Positions 18,605-28,024 of a DNA stretch of 64,000 bases are shown in pieces. The notes below the pieces were generated by a model. That model worked only from the letters and a program-made list of their open reading frames with translations, searched no databases and was not told the DNA's origin. Every line of letters starts with the position of its first letter. Within the stretch, counting starts at the first letter, position 1. The position numbers and the translations under genes are program-made. The DNA comes from Bacteroidales bacterium (GTDB taxonomy: Bacteria > Bacteroidota > Bacteroidia > Bacteroidales > GCA-2748055). The stretch spans positions 32,267 through 96,266 of the forward strand of contig JARGFP010000019.1 of the NCBI GenBank assembly GCA_029210585.1. The letters are read 5' to 3'.

Positions 18605-19702
18605 ATGAAAGCAACAATTAAAACAACGATAATGCTGATGGCGATGACAATCGGTACACTGGCAGCCAGTGCACAATCAGCTCAGCGGGGAACACCGCAA
18701 AAAGAAGAACAACGCAAATCTGCTCCTGCAGCAAATTCCAGGGCACAACGCAGCCAGGCAGTGAAAAGCAATAACAAGGCCAGCGGGAAGCAACTCAACA
18801 GCAGGTCCGATACCCGGAAGAACAATGCAGTCCACAGTACCTCCACCCGCCAGGAACCCGACAGGCAGGTCAATACCAGGAGCAATGCGCAGAAAAGCAC
18901 TGCTACACGCAGCAGTTCTTCAAGGCAGGAACCTAACAGGGAAGTGACCTCCAGGACGACCAATCAAAAGTCACAGGCCTACCGTGAGAACAATGATCGC
19001 CGTTCCGGTGCGCCTGCAAGCCACCAGAATTCACGACTAAAAAACAGCAATCGCAAGGTCAGCACAACAACACGTCACAATTCAAGAAGCGATTACAGGT
19101 CCCCGAACCGCACAGTGAATGCAGGGAAAACACACCTGGATCCCAAACCACGTGCCACCCAGGCGAATCGCAATCCGCACGTGGTTGTGAACAGGAACCA
19201 TAACAGTAACAGCCATGCGGTCCACCGCAACTACTATCCTTCGAAAAAGGTGAAGGTGCACGTGCATCCCAGGACCTACCACAACCATTACAAGGTGATG
19301 TACTATCCTGCGCACAGGGAGATCGTCTGGACCAACAGGATGCACCGTTACTATGTCGATCTTTATCCCGGGTATACCTGGAGATACAACATCGGTTACC
19401 ACATTCAGACCATCTCAGCCTTTGAGACCCGTTACAATGTAGGTGAAGTAGCCAGGGTGTATGGCAGGGTGTATGCCACCTGGCACAATAGGGACAGCGA
19501 CGATCTGCTGCTCTTCTTTGGGGGTGAGTTCCCATACCAGGAGTTCACGATGGTCATACCGGGGCATATTGCCCGCAGGTACAACTGGCGCCCGGAGCGG
19601 TATTTCCTCGGACAACATATACTGGCAACAGGACTGATTACCAGCTATGACGGAAGTCCCGAGATGATCATCAGGAACAAGAGCCAGATTGACATTTACT
19701 AA
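18605..19702 (+). CDS. Secreted basic protein with disordered Arg/Asn/Ser region and C-terminal OB-fold-like domain
   Basis: 365 aa. Signal peptide (about 1-24, ending AASAQ). Residues ~25-210 are low complexity, rich in Ser, Asn, Arg, Gln and Thr with almost no hydrophobic residues, and include repeated 'SRQEP(D/N)R' and 'NTRSNAQKS'-like units. A His/Tyr-rich segment follows (about 205-260). The last ~85 residues look like an OB-fold (VARVYGRVYATW ... ILATGLITSYDGSPEMIIRNKSQIDIY), the arrangement found in secreted nucleic-acid-binding OB domains. The high positive charge suggests binding to an anionic polymer outside the cell; this is inference. Confidence 0.75.
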   Translation: MKATIKTTIMLMAMTIGTLAASAQSAQRGTPQKEEQRKSAPAANSRAQRSQAVKSNNKASGKQLNSRSDTRKNNAVHSTSTRQEPDRQVNTRSNAQKSTATRSSSSRQEPNREVTSRTTNQKSQAYRENNDRRSGAPASHQNSRLKNSNRKVSTTTRHNSRSDYRSPNRTVNAGKTHLDPKPRATQANRNPHVVVNRNHNSNSHAVHRNYYPSKKVKVHVHPRTYHNHYKVMYYPAHREIVWTNRMHRYYVDLYPGYTWRYNIGYHIQTISAFETRYNVGEVARVYGRVYATWHNRDSDDLLLFFGGEFPYQEFTMVIPGHIARRYNWRPERYFLGQHILATGLITSYDGSPEMIIRNKSQIDIY

Positions 19703-19727
19703 CAGCAGGAATATAAATACATGCACT

Positions 19728-19763
19728 GAGGCTGTCTCAATAGATCGGGACAGCCTCTTTTTA
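19728..19763 (+). terminator. Rho-independent terminator after the OB-fold gene
   Basis: Stem GAGGCTGTC / GACAGCCTC with a 12-nt loop and TTTTTA directly after, 26 bp past the stop codon. Confidence 0.8.
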
Positions 19764-19839
19764 GTGGTACCCACCTAAGAGCGCCTTTTCAGATTTTCAA
19801 TTCCCAGGGGTTTAGTTTTTCTTTTGAGACACCACCTTT

Positions 19840-20715
19840 TTATTGTGGAAATGCTGGTACAGGAATGATTTTACTGACCCTTTCGATGGAATATGCTGTA
19901 AAAATTCCCACTGCGCCGTTTTCGAGATTGGTTGAGACGTTTGCCGGCGGGCCGCTGAAGAGCGGATTGTTCCCGAAAATTTCGTTCTGCGCTTCGGTAA
20001 TGAAATTATAGTATTCCTCCGTGATGCTGTTTACTTCCAGGGTAATTGTATCTCCGGGCACCACCACTTCATCTTCTTCATCATCATTCAGAAAACCTAT
20101 GGGCAGTCCGGAAATATAGTTGTCCGGGAACAGGTCATCGGGCTGTACTGTGTAATCCGACAGCCTTTTATTCAGCAATTCATTGTTCCGCCAAAGTTTG
20201 AAGTTGTAATAATTTACCCCGGGCGGATCCGGGGACCAGATGGCTACCTGGTATCCTGAAAAGAAAGGAGAGATGAATTTCTGCACACTGATGGAATCGG
20301 GTGGCAGGATTCCGGGCATTACCGTGGAGGCGCTGTAGGTCTCGGTGATGCCATCCTGATCAACATCCACATTTTCGATCAACAGGTCATACTGCACACC
20401 TGGCTCTCCCCGCAGTGCTTCCGGGAAAAAATAGGTGCCCGGGCGTTCAGTCGTTGTTTGCAATGTCATTGTGGTTCCCTCATATGAAACAGTTACAGTT
20501 GCATTGTCAACCTTCGGTGGTGCCTCGCTGAAAAAATAATCCGTTGTGGTGGTAAGTTCCACCTCGTGTCGGATCGAGTCGGTGGTGATGGTGCCATAGA
20601 CCACCAGTCGTGTATATGTTGAATCCAGTTCGATATCGACAATTTCCGTGCACGAAAACATGAGGTTGAACAAAATGAGAAGAGATAATATGCCTGTTGG
20701 GTATCGGAGTCTCAT
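19840..20715 (-). CDS. DUF4249 lipoprotein, partner of TonB-dependent receptor
   Basis: 291 aa with a lipoprotein signal (lipobox region LMFSC, Cys at about residue 22) and a beta-rich body typical of DUF4249, e.g. YTRLVVYGTITTDS and ATVTVSYEG near the N-terminus. DUF4249 proteins of Bacteroidota are regularly encoded directly after a TonB-dependent receptor, as here: the receptor stop and this ATG share one base (TGATG at 20717-20713), so the two are translationally coupled. The substrate is unknown; it is probably a surface or periplasm-facing accessory of the receptor. Confidence 0.85.
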   Translation of the reverse strand: MRLRYPTGILSLLILFNLMFSCTEIVDIELDSTYTRLVVYGTITTDSIRHEVELTTTTDYFFSEAPPKVDNATVTVSYEGTTMTLQTTTERPGTYFFPEALRGEPGVQYDLLIENVDVDQDGITETYSASTVMPGILPPDSISVQKFISPFFSGYQVAIWSPDPPGVNYYNFKLWRNNELLNKRLSDYTVQPDDLFPDNYISGLPIGFLNDDEEDEVVVPGDTITLEVNSITEEYYNFITEAQNEIFGNNPLFSGPPANVSTNLENGAVGIFTAYSIERVSKIIPVPAFPQ

Positions 20716-23057
20716 CAGAAATTGAAATTATAGGTGATTGCCGGAATGATGGAGAACAGGTAGGTCATCTCCGCATAGGTCCGGTTCGGATCTTCACTGT
20801 CCTGCACAAAATTGAGTGTCCAGGGATTTTTACGTGCATAGGCATTGTATACGGAGAAATTCCATTCTCCGCTCCAGGGTTTCCGGGGCCGTTCCTTTTC
20901 CCTGATGGTGACAGCCAGGTCGAGCCGGTGGTAATCATCGAGCCGGTACTGGTTCCTGCCCGTATAGAGTGGGATAATGTTTCCATTGATCTTGTACCTG
21001 CCCGTTGGCAATGTAAAAGGCAAGCCTGTGGAATAGATCCATGTGGCAGATGCCGAGATCCTTTTCGAAATATCGTAACTTCCTACCAGGGCCAGATCGT
21101 GTGGCTTGTCGTAAGGTGCGGGATAGGGAATTCCGTTATTGATTTCATCAAAATACCGCGTGGTTTTTGAATAGGTATAACTGATCCATCCTGAAAACCG
21201 CTGGTCGGTGTACCGGACAAACACTTCGGCTCCATAGGAAACGGCGCGGCCGGCCCTGATCTCTCCTTCCAGGTACCTGTTCAGTATGAGCTGCGCATGA
21301 TCAGCAAAATCAATCGACCGGTCCATCTCCTTGTAGTAGAACTCCAGGGATGTTTCCAGTTTGTTATCGAGAAAATTCCTGAAATATCCTGCCGAGACCT
21401 GGTCCGACAGTTGCGGCATGATATTCGGCGATGCCGGAAACCAGATATCCAGGGGTGTGCCAGCACTGCTGTTGGAGGCCAGTTGCATGTACTGAATGGT
21501 ACGTGAATAACTCAGTTTGATGGAATTTGATTCATTGATTTTGAAATTCATCGCCAGCCTGGGTTCCAGTCCGTGATAGGAATTAAAGAACTCCCCTTTT
21601 TCGTATACTGTTGAATCAATCACGTCGTAATGGTCATTATAATTGAATACAGTGGCAGCACCGATGTTGTCGAAGCGTGAATAGCGCAACCCATACCTGA
21701 CCGACAACCAGCTCCCGAGTTTTGATTCACCCGAGAGGTAGGCACCGCTTTCCAGGGCATGGTCGGCAGCATAGGCGGTTGTATCCTGGTTCTCATCAGA
21801 GGTTTTTGTGATGATGGTACCAGGTGAGATGATATGGTAGATGGAAGAGGCCCCGAAGCGGAATGTATGATCAGGCAGCGGGTAATAGGTAAACTCCGCT
21901 TTCAGCCCGTAATCAGTGAGATTTGAGAGCCAGGAGAAACGGGGAGCAGCATCTTCCGGAGTGCCCAGCTCATAGAGGTAATTGGTGCTCACAAAGGTGA
22001 AATTACTGAACAGTTTCTTGGAGAACAGGTGGTTCCATCTGAAGGTGAGGGTACGGTTACCAAAGGAAAATCCAGCAAAATCATTGGAAAACACATCATC
22101 TCCGAGGTATCCTGAAATAAAGAACCGGTTGTTCTCATTCAGCGTGTAGTTGAATTTTCCATTCAGGTCGTAAAAATAGAGCGAATTATCGCGAATGGCC
22201 GTATCGCGCGCAAAGGCAAGAAACAGGTCGGCATAGGTCCTTCTTCCTGATACAAGGAAGGATCCCTTGCCCGAAAACAGCGGTCCTTCAAGCGTCAGAC
22301 GGCTTGAGATGTTCCCGATGCCACCGGCGCCGGCGAATTCCTTGTTATTGCCGTCTTTCATCCTTACATCAAGCAAGGATGAAAGGCGGCCGCCTGCACT
22401 GGCAGGAATATCGCCTTTATATAGTTTCACATCCTTGATGGCGTCATTATTGAACACAGAAAAGAAGCCAAGCAGGTGAGAAGCATTGTACACCGTGGCC
22501 TCATCCAGCAGGATCAGGTTCTGGTCGGGACTGCCTCCCCTTACACTGAATCCGGATGATCCCTCGCTGGTCACCTGCACCCCGGGAAGCAGCTGGATCG
22601 CCTTGATCACGTCCACCTCTCCCAGCAGTGCAGGGATTTTCCGTATGGCCTTGATCTGTAGCTTTGTTGCCCCGGTTTCGAGGCTCGTTATATTTGAATT
22701 GGCTGCCTTGGCGGTAACGGTGACCTCTTCCAGTTCCTGGGTTGACTCGCTGAGTTCGACGTTCAATTCAGTATCCTCTATAAAATTCAGCGGATGCGAA
22801 ATGGTGTTGTAACCGATATAGGAATAGACCAGGGTATAGAAGCCCGGTTCCAGAGAGATGGAATAAAACCCATACTGGTTGGTGATGGTGCCTGTCCCGG
22901 TTTCCTTCACTGTAACATTGGCGCCAATGAGTTCTTCCCCGGTACCTGCATCGCGCACATACCCGCTGATTGTCACCCTACCCTGTCCTTGCAGAGACAG
23001 GGACATGAAGAACAGCAGGATCATGCCAGGGAGATATGTACGAAACTTATTCAACAT
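20715..23057 (-). CDS. TonB-dependent outer-membrane receptor with carboxypeptidase-like N-terminal domain
   Basis: 780 aa from ATG 23057 (a TTG at 23078 would add seven residues). Order: signal peptide, CarboxypepD_reg-like beta-sandwich (about 33-110, ISGYVRDAGTGEELIGANVTV), plug domain (about 115-240, with LLGEVDVIKAIQLLPGVQ and FSVRGGSPDQNLILLDEATVYNASHLLGFFSVFN), then a 22-strand barrel ending in the aromatic NFNF. No classic SusC signature and no SusD gene nearby, so it is not a glycan SusCD pair. It is coupled to the DUF4249 gene. The ligand is unknown. Confidence 0.9.
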   Translation of the reverse strand: MLNKFRTYLPGMILLFFMSLSLQGQGRVTISGYVRDAGTGEELIGANVTVKETGTGTITNQYGFYSISLEPGFYTLVYSYIGYNTISHPLNFIEDTELNVELSESTQELEEVTVTAKAANSNITSLETGATKLQIKAIRKIPALLGEVDVIKAIQLLPGVQVTSEGSSGFSVRGGSPDQNLILLDEATVYNASHLLGFFSVFNNDAIKDVKLYKGDIPASAGGRLSSLLDVRMKDGNNKEFAGAGGIGNISSRLTLEGPLFSGKGSFLVSGRRTYADLFLAFARDTAIRDNSLYFYDLNGKFNYTLNENNRFFISGYLGDDVFSNDFAGFSFGNRTLTFRWNHLFSKKLFSNFTFVSTNYLYELGTPEDAAPRFSWLSNLTDYGLKAEFTYYPLPDHTFRFGASSIYHIISPGTIITKTSDENQDTTAYAADHALESGAYLSGESKLGSWLSVRYGLRYSRFDNIGAATVFNYNDHYDVIDSTVYEKGEFFNSYHGLEPRLAMNFKINESNSIKLSYSRTIQYMQLASNSSAGTPLDIWFPASPNIMPQLSDQVSAGYFRNFLDNKLETSLEFYYKEMDRSIDFADHAQLILNRYLEGEIRAGRAVSYGAEVFVRYTDQRFSGWISYTYSKTTRYFDEINNGIPYPAPYDKPHDLALVGSYDISKRISASATWIYSTGLPFTLPTGRYKINGNIIPLYTGRNQYRLDDYHRLDLAVTIREKERPRKPWSGEWNFSVYNAYARKNPWTLNFVQDSEDPNRTYAEMTYLFSIIPAITYNFNF

Positions 23058-23129
23058 CTTGTTATTAAGAGCAAACAATTTTTAGATAAATAAGTTTCTG
23101 AAATGGGTAAGAAGAATGCTGAATTATTA

Positions 23130-25604
23130 TCAGAAGCCTGAATCCATGTCCATGCCCCCGCCGCTTTCCTGGCGATCGGAGCGCTGTTCTGTCCGGTAAT
23201 TATTGATCCTGTAGCTCAATGTCAGCATCACCACGCGGGGTTCACGCTGCATCAGCACATATTGGGTGAATCCATTCCCGGATGCAGTGAATTCCCGTTT
23301 CATGCTGCCCATGAGATCCCTGACCTGTAGCGTGGCTGAGAGTTTGCGTTTGAAGAAATCCTGCCGTACTGCCAGGTTGATATAGTACATGCCTTCTGCG
23401 GACCCCTGGGCGGTTACTGTAGGACCGTGGTATCCCAGGTTGGCCTGGATCCTGCTGGTTGGCGTCACTGTGAACGTCGTATTTGCATTGGCGTTCCAGC
23501 TGACATTCGAATTGTCGACCTCCTGACCGTTCAGGTAGCCCATAATCCTGTAATAGTATACATTTGTGCTGGCATTCAGATTGAACCATTTTGCAAACTG
23601 CCAGTTCGCCATGACTTCACTTCCGGCCACATGGTCTTCATTAATATTTGTAAACCGCTGGTAGAAGATCCCTGCATCACTGTCATAATCCGTCACCCTG
23701 GTAATCAGGTTGGAGGTATTCCTGTAGTATGCCTCAAATGCCAGCAAGTTTTTGTCCCAACCTTTCTGGTAGCCCAACTCGAAAGAGTTCACGTATTCAG
23801 GTTCAAGACCGGGGTTACCAATGCGGATGGTTTGCGGATCGATATAACTGGCCACAGAGTCGAGGAAATAGCTTCTCGGCCGGTTGACACGCTTACTGTA
23901 GCTCAGCATCACCTGGTGATCGTTTATAAATTGTCGTGCCAGGTGCAGCGTGGGATAATAATCGAATCTGTTGATCTCGTAAGCAGTGTTGTAGTTTTCG
24001 TATTCGATCAACCGGTGTGTATATTCACCCCGCATTCCTGCCTGGTACTGGATTTTCCTGAATTCACCTGCAACCTGCACATATGCGCCCTGGATATTCC
24101 GAAAAAAGCTCATTTCACTACTGTTTTCATCTACAGCGTTCCACTGGTCTGTATCGGGATCGAAAACCTGGAAAATATTATCTTCCAGTTCGTCGTCGAT
24201 ACGTGCCTGGTAGCCCGCTTCAAACTTTCCGTTGGCCAGGGGTTTGGTGTAATCCACCTGCAACCGGTACTCCATACCGTTGTCCGTCTCCACATTCCTG
24301 TTTTTCTGTGATAACGCAGATTTGAATGGCTCGAAGTTTTCATTTGCTTCGAGGTATTCGAGCATATCCGTTCCGTCTCCTGTGCTCCTTGAGAAATTGG
24401 CCATGGCCACGAGCTTGTGTGCGGCAGTGTCGAAAGTCTGGGTGTAATTCAGGTTACCGCTGAAATAAATGCTGTTACGTGACATAACATTGGTATTCAC
24501 GAAATACAAATCATTTGTGGCAGGAACGGTATATTCGTGCGTGGTGCTGGACCTGTCCATGCCAAATGTGTATTGTCCGCCACTGGCTTCAAAGGTCAGG
24601 TTGCTTTTGGGTGAAACATCATAGTCCATGCCGGCCTTCAACTGGTATCCTCCCCGGATGAAATCAAAATTTCCCGTGGCATCGTTGTGTTCCTCTACTC
24701 CATTGTCCAGGAACTCGGTTTGTTCCCTGATCATCGATCCTTCATACACATTGTCGTTGTAGCTGCCGCCTATGAAATAGTTCATTTTACCTGTTCTCCT
24801 GTTGAGAAGTCCGTCGAACCTGTATTTGTTATTGAGTCCCACGGATGCATTCACGATCCCGGTAGTTCCTTTTTCATTTTGTTTCTTCAATACCACGTTG
24901 ATGATCCCCCCATTGCCATCCGGATCGTATTTAACCGAAGGGTTGGTGATGATCTCGATATTCCGGATGGTACTGGCCGGTATCTGGCGCAATGCGTCTG
25001 CAGCGTCGAGCACGGTGGGTTTTCCATTGATCAGTACAGTGAAGTTTCCGCTTCCCCTGACGGAGACATTGCCTTCGATATCCACCGACACAGAGGGTGT
25101 GTTTTCCAGTACATCAACGGCGGTACCTCCCGCAGCACTCAAGTCCTCGCTCACGTTCACCACTTTTTTGTCGATCTTATATTCCACCCTGCGCTGGTCT
25201 GCCAGGATCTCTACCTCAGCGAGCGTTTCTGAACTGATTGAAAGCGTCATTTCCCCCAGATCCACAATGCGGTTATTGCGCGATACGACCACAGGGCTGT
25301 GCACCGATTTTTGATAGCCCACAAATTTTATTTCGACGTAATATGTTCCATAAGGTACATCTTCCAGTCTGAATTGCCCATTTGTATTGGTAACAGTTCC
25401 GGTCACAAGGGAGGAATCTGCTGTCCTGTACACCGCAATGCTGGTATATTCCATGGGCACCTCGGAGAATTCTTCAACTACGGTTCCGGTGATCAGTCCT
25501 TTTGATTCAGGATTGGGATCTCCGGGATTCGGCCCGCTTTGTCCGTATAAATAACTACCCGCCAGCGAGATAAGCGCCAGCGCCCATATATTTTTAAATT
25601 TCAT
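23130..25604 (-). CDS. Outer-membrane receptor, OMP_b-brl_3 type
   Basis: 824 aa from ATG 25604; the open frame extends to 25640 without conservation. Signal peptide (about 1-23), carboxypeptidase-like regulatory domain (about 38-115, ITGTVVEEFSEVPMEYTSIAVY), plug-like segment (DLSAAGGTAVDVLENTPSVSVDIEGNVSVRG, NGKPTVL, IITNPSVKYDPDGNGGIINVVLKK) and a large beta-barrel. The C-terminus is hydrophilic (ESGGGMDMDSGF), not ending in an aromatic residue. It lies 72 bp upstream of the previous receptor on the same strand, so both may be read together. The ligand is unknown. Confidence 0.88.
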   Translation of the reverse strand: MKFKNIWALALISLAGSYLYGQSGPNPGDPNPESKGLITGTVVEEFSEVPMEYTSIAVYRTADSSLVTGTVTNTNGQFRLEDVPYGTYYVEIKFVGYQKSVHSPVVVSRNNRIVDLGEMTLSISSETLAEVEILADQRRVEYKIDKKVVNVSEDLSAAGGTAVDVLENTPSVSVDIEGNVSVRGSGNFTVLINGKPTVLDAADALRQIPASTIRNIEIITNPSVKYDPDGNGGIINVVLKKQNEKGTTGIVNASVGLNNKYRFDGLLNRRTGKMNYFIGGSYNDNVYEGSMIREQTEFLDNGVEEHNDATGNFDFIRGGYQLKAGMDYDVSPKSNLTFEASGGQYTFGMDRSSTTHEYTVPATNDLYFVNTNVMSRNSIYFSGNLNYTQTFDTAAHKLVAMANFSRSTGDGTDMLEYLEANENFEPFKSALSQKNRNVETDNGMEYRLQVDYTKPLANGKFEAGYQARIDDELEDNIFQVFDPDTDQWNAVDENSSEMSFFRNIQGAYVQVAGEFRKIQYQAGMRGEYTHRLIEYENYNTAYEINRFDYYPTLHLARQFINDHQVMLSYSKRVNRPRSYFLDSVASYIDPQTIRIGNPGLEPEYVNSFELGYQKGWDKNLLAFEAYYRNTSNLITRVTDYDSDAGIFYQRFTNINEDHVAGSEVMANWQFAKWFNLNASTNVYYYRIMGYLNGQEVDNSNVSWNANANTTFTVTPTSRIQANLGYHGPTVTAQGSAEGMYYINLAVRQDFFKRKLSATLQVRDLMGSMKREFTASGNGFTQYVLMQREPRVVMLTLSYRINNYRTEQRSDRQESGGGMDMDSGF

Positions 25605-25701
25605 TCGTTTGATTTCATTCAATGCAACAACACATTTCACCGTCGTTAGACAATGAAAGCAGCAAAGAGTTTAACAGGGAGGTGTTAAAAAAGTGTAATT
25701 T

Positions 25702-27201
25702 CTACACCGTTTGACTGAGGGCATCCAGGAACGCTTCCACAGAAGCGGTGATGATATCCGTGGAAGCAGAAAAACCGTAATAGACCTGTCCCTTGGATTC
25801 CACCCGCACGTGCACCTTGCCCAGGTCGTTGCTGCCCCTGTGGATGGCCTGGATCAGGAATTCCTCCAGTTTTACCTTCTTTTTAATGATCATTTTTACG
25901 GCACTGAAGGCGGCGTCGACCGGTCCGTTCCCTTCGGCAGTTGCAGAATGGATGGTTCCTTCCCACTCTATGGTAACGGTGGCAACCGGCACAGAACCTT
26001 TTCCGCAGAGCACCTGGAGCCGGTGCAGGTGCAGGTTGCGTTTGATATCCCGTGAACTGGCGCCCACCAAAGCTTTGAGGTCATCGTCATCCACCTCTTT
26101 CTTGGCGTCAGCCACGGCAATAAACTGTTCGTAGAGTGAATCGATGGCATCTTTTTCAAAGGAATAGCCAAGGGCTTTCAGCCTGTGTTTGAGGGCTGCC
26201 CTGCCGCTTCTTGCTGTGAGCACGAACGATGATTCCTTGATCCCGACGGTTTTCGGGTTGATGATCTCGTAGTTTTCCCGCTTCTTGAGCACGCCATCCT
26301 GGTGGATGCCGGATGAATGGGCGAATGCATTTCTCCCGACGATTGCTTTGTTGGGCTGCACCGGCATGCGCATGAGGGTAGATACAAGCCTGCTTGCATT
26401 ATAAATCTTCCGGGGGTTGATGTTGGTCTCCAGGTTCAGGTGTTTCCGGCTTTTCAGGATCATCACCACCTCTTCCAGGGAGGTATTGCCGGCACGTTCA
26501 CCTATGCCATTGATGGTCACTTCTACCTGCCTGGCGCCATTGATCACGCCCGACATGGTATTGGCAGTGGCCATCCCAAGGTCATTGTGACAGTGTGTGG
26601 AAAGGATGGCTTTGTCGATGTTGGGGACATGGTCCATGAGGTATTTAATCTTCTTCCCATATTCTTCGGGCAAGGTATAGCCGGTGGTATCGGGAATGTT
26701 GATGACCGTGGCACCGGCCCCGATCATCTTTTCCACCACGAGGGCCAGGAACTTGTTGTCGGTCCGGCCGGCGTCCTCTGCATAGAATTCGACGTCTTCC
26801 ACGAATGTTTTGGCATACTTCACCGCGTCGATGCCTCTTGCGATGATTTTTTCAGGTGTACTGTTCAGCTTGTGATGAATATGGTAATAGGAAGTTCCGA
26901 TCCCGGTATGGATCCGTGGTCGCCTGGCATACTTCAATGCTTCTGCAGCCACTTCGATATCGCGTTTGATGGCCCTGGTAAGTCCGCAAACCACTGGTTC
27001 CGTGACAGCTTTCGAGATTTCGATTACAGAATTGAAATCGCCGGGACTGGAAATGGGAAAACCGGCTTCGATCACATCGACACCCAGGCCTTCGAGCATT
27101 TTGGCAACTTCAATTTTTTCAATGGTATTCAGCTGGCATCCGGGGACTTGCTCACCGTCTCTCAACGTCGTATCAAAAATATATACGCGGTCCTTACTCA
27201 T
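25702..27201 (-). CDS. leuA: 2-isopropylmalate synthase
   Basis: First enzyme of leucine biosynthesis: acetyl-CoA plus 2-oxoisovalerate to 2-isopropylmalate. 499 aa from ATG 27201 (opening [18 protein letters not shown]). HMGL-like TIM barrel with [28 protein letters not shown] (metal-binding HxH) and [14 protein letters not shown], followed by a C-terminal LeuA regulatory domain (about 370-499) that usually binds leucine. leuB, leuC and leuD are not in the window. A homocitrate or citramalate synthase is less likely given the strong LeuA motifs. Confidence 0.93.
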   Translation of the reverse strand: MSKDRVYIFDTTLRDGEQVPGCQLNTIEKIEVAKMLEGLGVDVIEAGFPISSPGDFNSVIEISKAVTEPVVCGLTRAIKRDIEVAAEALKYARRPRIHTGIGTSYYHIHHKLNSTPEKIIARGIDAVKYAKTFVEDVEFYAEDAGRTDNKFLALVVEKMIGAGATVINIPDTTGYTLPEEYGKKIKYLMDHVPNIDKAILSTHCHNDLGMATANTMSGVINGARQVEVTINGIGERAGNTSLEEVVMILKSRKHLNLETNINPRKIYNASRLVSTLMRMPVQPNKAIVGRNAFAHSSGIHQDGVLKKRENYEIINPKTVGIKESSFVLTARSGRAALKHRLKALGYSFEKDAIDSLYEQFIAVADAKKEVDDDDLKALVGASSRDIKRNLHLHRLQVLCGKGSVPVATVTIEWEGTIHSATAEGNGPVDAAFSAVKMIIKKKVKLEEFLIQAIHRGSNDLGKVHVRVESKGQVYYGFSASTDIITASVEAFLDALSQTV

Positions 27202-27237
27202 GTTCTGATGTTTTAAGTAGTTTTTATCATTCGTTTG

Positions 27238-27245
27238 CAAATTTA
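27238..27245 (-). promoter_or_regulatory. -7 element of leuA
   Basis: Minus-strand TAAATTTG, predicted start near 27232, leader about 31 nt. A TTG lies 23 bp upstream. No attenuator leader peptide or T-box was seen. Confidence 0.55.
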
Positions 27246-27347
27246 TGTTTTATAGCACAATAACCTTACAATTTGCAATACTTTTCCGCTAAAAAATGAA
27301 TTTTTATGTGCTGGCGTTCCGGGAAAGCAGCACTTCCGGCAAAAAAA

Positions 27348-27380
27348 AATGGCAGGAACATTGCGGGAAGCTCCTGCCAG
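27348..27380 (-). terminator. Rho-independent terminator of the flavodoxin gene
   Basis: Minus-strand stem TGGCAGGA / TCCTGCCA followed by nine T residues, about 23 bp after the flavodoxin stop. Confidence 0.85.
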
Positions 27381-27402
27381 ATTTTGCATAAAGAGATTGA
27401 TG

Positions 27403-27909
27403 CTAGTCGAATTTTTCCTTCAGATCGGCTGCCCAGGCTGTGATCCTTGTTTTGTTTTTCGATGCCTGGTTTTCATAGTCAATGGCCAGTCCAACGAATT
27501 CATTGCCACGCACTCCCCTGGAACGTTCATAGGTATACCCTTCCGTACTGGTAAACCCGACAATCTCTGCACCCTGTTCTTCGAGAATTTCAGCCATCAG
27601 GCCGATACCATCCTGGAAATTTTCCGGGTACCCTTTCTGGTCTCCCAGGCCGTAGATTGCATATTTTTTTCCTTTCAGATCCATCTCTTCCAGTGCCGGA
27701 ACAAATTCGTCCCAGTAATTGGGAAGTTCACCATCGAACCACGTTGGTACCCCCAGGATGGCCTGGTCATAGGCGAGGAATTGTTCTTCGGTGATTTCTT
27801 CGGCATTCACCATCTCGATGGCCTCATCATTGAATTCCTCCTTGATCTTTTCCGCGATCTTTCCGGTTTTTTTGGTATGGAAACTGTAAATAATTGCTGT
27901 TTTTTTCAT
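27403..27909 (-). CDS. fldA: Flavodoxin
   Basis: 168-aa FMN electron carrier of the long-chain type. The N-terminal strand and phosphate loop are IIYSFHTKKTGKIA; the FMN-flanking aromatic loops are VPTWFDGELPNYWDEF and GLGDQKGYPENF, with the Tyr that stacks on FMN expected there. The C-terminal WAADLKEKF matches the family ending. The phosphate loop has Lys-Lys-Thr where many flavodoxins have Thr-Gly-Asn-Thr. It is 115 bp after the E1 gene with its own terminator. Confidence 0.9.
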   Translation of the reverse strand: MKKTAIIYSFHTKKTGKIAEKIKEEFNDEAIEMVNAEEITEEQFLAYDQAILGVPTWFDGELPNYWDEFVPALEEMDLKGKKYAIYGLGDQKGYPENFQDGIGLMAEILEEQGAEIVGFTSTEGYTYERSRGVRGNEFVGLAIDYENQASKNKTRITAWAADLKEKFD

Positions 27910-28024
27910 TTCAGGAATCAGATTGTATAATCGTTATCAATTCATTTAACCTTCAGGTTTTTTTATTGCAGGCATTGATTAGTTTTGCAGAACGTCATGC
28001 ATGCAGCACGCACCCGGATGGCTG

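Noticed and set aside
19728..19763. GAGGCTGTC / GACAGCCTC pair as ends of an insertion sequence
   Set aside because: The two arms are 12 nt apart and followed by T residues, which is a terminator and leaves no room for an element.
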